Shown here piece by piece: positions 7,146 through 11,002 of a stretch of DNA of 11,002 bases (within the stretch, counting starts at the first letter, position 1; every line of letters starts with the position of its first letter). The stretch spans positions 1 to 11,002 of the forward strand of contig CAMCIE010000024.1 of the NCBI GenBank assembly GCA_945874815.1. The letters run 5' to 3'. The notes beneath the pieces are model-generated. The model did no database searches. It was not told where the DNA came from and saw only the letters and a list, made by a program, of their open reading frames with translations. This DNA comes from an uncultured Bacteroidales bacterium. Lineage in GTDB: Bacteria > Bacteroidota > Bacteroidia > Bacteroidales > UBA932. A program made the translations under genes and the position numbers.

Positions 7146-8498
7146 ATGAAACACGAAGACGTTGTTGCTGAGGCTCTAAGAAGGGCAAGTGACACAAAAG
7201 CCCTTGAATTCGGAGTCGGGGCAATCGCCAGGACAGGAGAACTATTTCTGAAATTGTTCCCGGTATCCCCGGCAGTAATCATTGCAGATAAAAATACCTG
7301 GGAGGCAGCCGGAAAGGATGTGTATGAAAGCCTGAGCAAAGCCGGAATTCCTCAGCGGGAACCATATATTTTCGAAGACGAACACTTTTATGCCGAGTGG
7401 TCATTCCTTGAGAGAGTCGAGGCTTTTCTCGCTGAGGATGACGCAATTGCTGTTGCAGTCGGCTCGGGAGTAATCAATGATTTGACTAAACTTGCTTCAC
7501 ATCATCTTGGAAGAAGGTATGTCATCGTCGGTACTGCTGCATCAATGGACGGCTATACAGCTTTCGGAGCATCCATCACCAAGGATGGAAACAAACAGAC
7601 ATTCAGCTGCCGTGCCCCGTACGGTATGATATTCGACCCTCAGATAGCTGCCGCTGCACCAAAGGATTTGGCTGCATCGGGATATGCCGACCTTATTGCC
7701 AAGGTCCCTGCAGCCGCGGACTGGATGATAGCCGATGCCCTTGGTGAGGAAAAGATTGATGAATTTGCCTATTCTCTCCTTCACAATGACCTGATGGATG
7801 CGCTTTCATGCCCTGCTGAAGTTTTCCAGGGGGATGTCCAGGCTACTGCAAAGCTTGCCTATGGCCTTATCATGAGCGGATTTGCAATGCAGGCCATCCA
7901 GTCAAGCCGTCCGGCATCGGGAACAGAACATCAGTTCTCACATTGCTGGGACATGGAAGGCCTCAGTTACCCGGACGGGACTCATGTTTCACATGGATTC
8001 AAAGTGGGTATAGGAACTATCGTGTCAACCCTTGAGCTTGAATTCCTTCTGAAAAAAGACATAGCGAACATTGATGTCGATGCCTTGGTTGCAAATTGGA
8101 AGAGCTGGCCTGAGGTGGAGGCTGAGATAAGGGAAATATGCAAGGACAAGCCAGGTCACATGGCCAGGTGCCTTGAAGAAACTAAAGCCAAATATCCCGA
8201 CCGCAAGGAACTGCGCAGCCAATTGACAATTTTGAAAGAATGTTGGGCAGACCTCTCTGAAAAAATCAGGAATAAAATCATATCCTCTGAACAGGTTTAT
8301 GAAAATCTGAAAGCAGTCGGAGCTCCGTATGAACCGGAGATGATATGCGTCACAAGGGAACATCTGAAAGAGACTTTCTCTTTCATTCCTTTCATGCGCA
8401 GCCGATTCACCAATATCGACCTGCTGTACAGGCTGGGCTATCTTGAAGAATTCACACAGACTTTGTTCGGAAAAGGAGGAAGATGGGAAGTCGAATAG
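7146..8498 (+). CDS. egsA: sn-Glycerol-1-phosphate dehydrogenase (AraM/EgsA family)
   Basis: The 450-residue cytosolic protein belongs to the iron-containing alcohol dehydrogenase-like superfamily. The family reaction is NAD(P)H-linked interconversion of dihydroxyacetone phosphate and sn-glycerol 1-phosphate. Seen in order: the nucleotide-binding GSGVINDLTK (G106-K115), GTAASMDGYTAFGASI (129-144), YADLIAKVPAAADW with D182, GTEHQFSHCWDMEG with H262, and THVSHGFKVGIGT with H283. D182, H262 and H283 are the expected metal ligands. This set matches the Bacillus AraM type closely. There is no signal peptide, and the length is slightly over the usual 390-400 because of a helical C-terminal extension. 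The start follows an AT-rich leader with no Shine-Dalgarno. A broader role on another phosphorylated polyol or ketose, as suggested by AraM's place in the Bacillus arabinose operon, cannot be excluded. Confidence 0.9.
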   Translation: MKHEDVVAEALRRASDTKALEFGVGAIARTGELFLKLFPVSPAVIIADKNTWEAAGKDVYESLSKAGIPQREPYIFEDEHFYAEWSFLERVEAFLAEDDAIAVAVGSGVINDLTKLASHHLGRRYVIVGTAASMDGYTAFGASITKDGNKQTFSCRAPYGMIFDPQIAAAAPKDLAASGYADLIAKVPAAADWMIADALGEEKIDEFAYSLLHNDLMDALSCPAEVFQGDVQATAKLAYGLIMSGFAMQAIQSSRPASGTEHQFSHCWDMEGLSYPDGTHVSHGFKVGIGTIVSTLELEFLLKKDIANIDVDALVANWKSWPEVEAEIREICKDKPGHMARCLEETKAKYPDRKELRSQLTILKECWADLSEKIRNKIISSEQVYENLKAVGAPYEPEMICVTREHLKETFSFIPFMRSRFTNIDLLYRLGYLEEFTQTLFGKGGRWEVE

Positions 8499-8508
8499 TT
8501 TTTTTGTG

Positions 8509-8516
8509 TATATTTG
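8509..8516 (+). promoter_or_regulatory. Candidate -7 box for the GH2/GH31 genes
   Basis: TATATTTG is a full match to TAnnTTTG and would start transcription about 22 bases before the GH2 ATG. No clear -33 element is seen about 20 bases upstream. The 10-mer ATATTTGAAA that includes the box also occurs at 7098-7107, upstream of the dehydrogenase gene. The two glycosidases may therefore have their own start as well as read-through from the dehydrogenase. Confidence 0.4.
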
Positions 8517-8545
8517 AAAAGAAATAAAACTAAATAGCCGAAAAC

Positions 8546-10435
8546 ATGAAAAAAACATTGACAACTTTACTGGCTCTGGCATCTATTGCCATTGCAGGCT
8601 CAGCTGCTGACTGGAAGCCGGCAGGTGACCTGATCAGAACCAAATGGGCGGAACAGATAGATCCGTCAGCTCCGCTTGCGGAATATCCAAGACCTCAGAT
8701 GGTTCGCTCCAATTGGATGAATCTCAATGGATTGTGGGACTATGCCATCACTCCGGAGTCTGCAACTGACTTTACAGCCGAGGGCTCCATCCTTGTTCCA
8801 TTTGCTGTAGAGTCATCTCTTTCAGGTGTAGGCAGGATGGTCGGAAAGGACCAGGCTCTTTGGTATCAGCGTACCTTTGACCTGCCTAAGGGCTCAAAGG
8901 GAAAGAAGACCATTCTTCATTTCGGTGCCGTTGACTGGAAGGCAACTGTTTATGTCAATGGAGTCCGGGTTGCTGAGCATACCGGAGGTTATACGCCATT
9001 CTCAATTGACATCACATCAGTTGCAAAAGCAAAAGGCAATGTGCTCAAAGTCCGCGTGTGGGATGCGACTGACGATTCGTGGCAGCCACGCGGCAAGCAG
9101 GTGAATGTGCCGCAGAGCATCTGGTACACACCTGTCACCGGTATTTGGCAGACCGTATGGCTTGAGAGCGTTCCTGCTACTCATATTGAATCTTACTATG
9201 CTGTTTCCAACCTCGCAGAGGGCACAATCAGCTTCGATGTGGCTGCAGAGGGACTCCAGGAAGGAGATGCAGTCAAAGTTGACCTCATTGAAGGAAGCAT
9301 CGGATACAGTGCAGAAAAGCCTGGTACTGAGGTGATTGCTTCAGCCGACGTGGTTGACGGAAAGGCAGTTGTGAAGGTTCCACAGGTCAGGACATGGTCA
9401 CCTGACAGCCCATATCTCTACGGCGTCAAAGTAAGCATTTCCCGTAAAGGCAAGGTCGTTGACTCTGTTGACGGATATACGGCAATGCGTGAAATCTCAA
9501 TCTGCAGGAATAAAGGATACAGCAAGAGGATGGCCCTCAATGGCGAGCAGCTCTTCCATTTCGGACCGCTTGACCAGGGATGGTGGCCTGACGGACTTTA
9601 CACCGCTCCGACTGATGAAGCCCTCCGCTATGACATCATCAAGACAAAGGAATGGGGCTTCAACATGATTCGGAAGCATATCAAGGTAGAGCCTGCAAGG
9701 TGGTATTATTATGCTGATGTCGAGGGTATCATGGTTTGGCAGGACATGCCTTGTATCGGAGATTACTGCAAAGGCGTCATTGACAGCCGTTCCCCTGAAA
9801 TTGCTGCCGGCCAGAGAAACCAATGGTCACGTGACAGCTTCCTCGGTGGTACAGACTGCGTCGTTCCTCAGGAGTGGAAAGACAATTTCTACAAGGAATG
9901 GACTGAGATCATGGATGCTGTGAAATGTTTCCAGTGCATCGTAGTCTGGGTTCCGTTCAATGAGGGCTGGGGTCAGTTCGACACCAAGGCAGTGGTTGAT
10001 TATACAAAGAAATACGACCCGACCCGTCTGGTAAACCAGTCGTCAGGAGGAAACTTCGAATTCTGCGGAGATATTCAGGACTGTCATCATTATCCACAGC
10101 CGGCAATGAATGCAATCGAGGGTAAATTCGTGAATGTACTCGGAGAATATGGCGGAATCGGATTCCCTGTTGACGGACATCTTTGGAAACAGGACAAGAA
10201 CTGGGGTTACGGCGATGTAATGCACAGCCAGAAAGAACTCATGGACCGTTATGAAGAGTTTGCAGAGCTTCTCAAGCATTTCATCTACACTGGAACGGCT
10301 GCTGCTGTATATACCCAGACTACTGACGTTGAGGTTGAAGTGAATGGAATCATGACTTATGACCGCGTTGTCAAAGTTGATGAATCTCGTTTCCGCGCAA
10401 TCAACCAGTCGGTGATCAACACTCCGGCCAAATAA
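8546..10435 (+). CDS. Exported glycoside hydrolase family 2 (beta-galactosidase-like)
   Basis: The 629-residue product has a signal peptide (MKKTLTTLLALASIAIAGSA) likely cut near residue 20. It shows the three GH2 domains: a jelly-roll sugar-binding domain, about 50-210 (GLWDYAI, WYQRTFDLP, HFGAVDWKATVYVNG); an immunoglobulin-like domain, about 211-315; and a TIM barrel, about 316-600 (GFNMIRKHIKVEPARWYYYAD, MVWQDMP). The acid/base is expected at Glu473 in VPFNEGWGQF and the nucleophile at Glu534 in VLGEYGGIGF. It cleaves terminal beta-linked sugars in the periplasm or at the surface. The NEGWGQ subgroup is usually labelled beta-galactosidase, but GH2 also holds glucuronidases, mannosidases and arabinosidases, so the sugar is uncertain. 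It is compact, with no C-terminal additions. The gene starts 47 bases after the dehydrogenase and has its own -7 box. Confidence 0.93.
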   Translation: MKKTLTTLLALASIAIAGSAADWKPAGDLIRTKWAEQIDPSAPLAEYPRPQMVRSNWMNLNGLWDYAITPESATDFTAEGSILVPFAVESSLSGVGRMVGKDQALWYQRTFDLPKGSKGKKTILHFGAVDWKATVYVNGVRVAEHTGGYTPFSIDITSVAKAKGNVLKVRVWDATDDSWQPRGKQVNVPQSIWYTPVTGIWQTVWLESVPATHIESYYAVSNLAEGTISFDVAAEGLQEGDAVKVDLIEGSIGYSAEKPGTEVIASADVVDGKAVVKVPQVRTWSPDSPYLYGVKVSISRKGKVVDSVDGYTAMREISICRNKGYSKRMALNGEQLFHFGPLDQGWWPDGLYTAPTDEALRYDIIKTKEWGFNMIRKHIKVEPARWYYYADVEGIMVWQDMPCIGDYCKGVIDSRSPEIAAGQRNQWSRDSFLGGTDCVVPQEWKDNFYKEWTEIMDAVKCFQCIVVWVPFNEGWGQFDTKAVVDYTKKYDPTRLVNQSSGGNFEFCGDIQDCHHYPQPAMNAIEGKFVNVLGEYGGIGFPVDGHLWKQDKNWGYGDVMHSQKELMDRYEEFAELLKHFIYTGTAAAVYTQTTDVEVEVNGIMTYDRVVKVDESRFRAINQSVINTPAK

Positions 10436-10448
10436 TCTCCATCCCCAC

Positions 10449-10467
10449 CTGTCATTTCGAGCGACAG
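10449..10467. repeat. Intergenic direct repeat, copy 1, with hairpin-forming ends
   Basis: CTGTCATTTCGAGCGACAG lies 13 bases after the GH2 stop. Its ends CTGTC and GACAG are complementary, giving a 5-bp stem and 9-base loop. An 18-bp core (10450-10467) is repeated exactly 26 bases downstream. The GTCATTTCGAGCG core resembles dispersed intergenic repeats I recall from Bacteroidota genomes. Confidence 0.75.
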
Positions 10468-10474
10468 TCCCGAC

Positions 10475-10493
10475 TTGTCATTTCGAGCGACAG
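10475..10493. repeat. Intergenic direct repeat, copy 2
   Basis: TTGTCATTTCGAGCGACAG differs from copy 1 only in its first base; in RNA the terminal U-G still pairs, so the same small hairpin forms. The two 18-bp cores are separated by 8 bases (TCCCGACT). Downstream, CCGAGAAATCT (10501-10511) looks like the other end of the longer repeat type, interrupted here by GACAGAATGGAA. There is no T-run, so it is not an intrinsic terminator. Confidence 0.75.
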
Positions 10494-10525
10494 AATGGAA
10501 CCGAGAAATCTAAACCCCCAAAATA

Positions 10526-11002
10526 ATGAAAAAAACAGTATTAATCCTTGCATCATTACTGATAGCCACAATGGCTTCAGCAACAAATGATTACAATCCA
10601 AAAGCCAATCCTGGGGCAGAAGTGGTCTGCGGCAATGCACGTTTCACAGTCCTGACCCCGAGGCTCATTCGCATGGAATGGAGCGCTGATGGCCGATTCG
10701 AGGACAATGCAACCCTTGCAATCGTGAACAGAAACCTGCCCGTTCCATCCTATAAGAAGGCAGCCAAAGGCAAAGGAGTGGTAATCACCACAGAAGGCCT
10801 CAAACTTACCTATACAGGCGAAGGCAAATTCAACGGCAAGAACCTGAAGGTAGAGTTCAAAATGGCCGATCCTTCATCGAAGAAAGGTGTTAAGACCGTA
10901 GTATGGACACCTGATTCTGACGACAGTGGCAACCTGCTCGGTACCACCCGTACCCTCGACGGCTGCGACGGCGTTAAAACAAAGGAACCATTCGACAAGG
11001 GA
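10526..11002 (+). CDS. Exported glycoside hydrolase family 31, N-terminal part (3' end outside window)
   Basis: The frame opens at ATG 10526 and stays open to the right edge, giving 159 codons. The product begins with a signal peptide (MKKTVLILASLLIATMASA) likely cut near residue 19. Residues about 33-150 match the N-terminal beta-sandwich of Bacteroidota GH31 enzymes: FTVLTPRLIRMEWS, FEDNATLAIVNRNLPVPSY, LKLTYTGEGKF and WTPDSDDSGNLLGTTRTLDG. The catalytic barrel with its two Asp residues lies outside, so activity cannot be checked. The family cleaves terminal alpha-linked glucose, xylose or galactose. The call rests on the N-terminal domain, which is fairly characteristic. The gene lies 90 bases after GH2 with the repeat pair between and no separate promoter seen, so it is probably co-transcribed with GH2. 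Confidence 0.85.
   Translation, partial: MKKTVLILASLLIATMASATNDYNPKANPGAEVVCGNARFTVLTPRLIRMEWSADGRFEDNATLAIVNRNLPVPSYKKAAKGKGVVITTEGLKLTYTGEGKFNGKNLKVEFKMADPSSKKGVKTVVWTPDSDDSGNLLGTTRTLDGCDGVKTKEPFDKG

Noticed and set aside
8499..8505. Run of seven T after the dehydrogenase stop, as a terminator
   Set aside because: No stable stem precedes it; the only pairing, TTCG with CGAA, is four bases and far apart.
8025..8582. 185-codon open frame antisense to the dehydrogenase end and GH2 start
   Set aside because: It runs across two confident genes and the promoter spacer and has a Phe/Ser-rich shadow-like composition with no family features.

Overview
The window reads as a carbohydrate-utilisation (PUL-type) region of a Bacteroidota chromosome, most likely order Bacteroidales. 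The evidence is an adjacent SusC/SusD pair, lipoprotein signals of the LASC type, Bacteroides-style -7 promoter boxes (TAnnTTTG), start codons that mostly lack Shine-Dalgarno sequences, and AT-rich spacers between moderate-GC genes. The genus cannot be fixed from the sequence alone.

Layout. (1) Bases 1-6279, plus strand: a tight cluster made of the C-terminal half of a SusC TonB-dependent transporter (its 5' part lies left of the window), its SusD lipoprotein partner, a calcineurin-like phosphoesterase lipoprotein with extra N- and C-terminal domains, and a second secreted metallophosphoesterase with a purple-acid-phosphatase-like N-terminal domain. Gaps are 2, 15 and 17 bases, so this looks like one transcript. 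(2) 6283-7050, minus strand: a DeoR/GlpR-type repressor that ends 3 bases from the end of the phosphatase cluster. (3) 7051-7145: a 95-base divergent control region with candidate promoters and several small dyads. (4) 7146-11002, plus strand: an sn-glycerol-1-phosphate dehydrogenase (AraM/EgsA family), an exported GH2 glycosidase, and the first 159 codons of an exported GH31 glycosidase that runs off the right edge. An 18-bp direct repeat, each copy with hairpin-forming ends, lies between the two glycosidases.

Working model (inference). SusC/SusD import a glycan fragment. GH2 and GH31 remove beta- and alpha-linked sugars. The two exported phosphoesterases cleave phosphate esters outside the cytoplasm. 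The cytosolic dehydrogenase oxidises a phosphorylated polyol, by family sn-glycerol-1-phosphate, to dihydroxyacetone phosphate. The DeoR protein, from a family that senses phosphorylated sugars, controls the divergent side. Together these suggest a substrate carrying glycerol phosphate, such as lipoteichoic acid or phosphoglycerol-decorated glucan. No enzyme here proves that substrate.

No tRNA, rRNA, CRISPR array, insertion sequence or phage gene was seen. No stretch over 300 bases lacks a gene.
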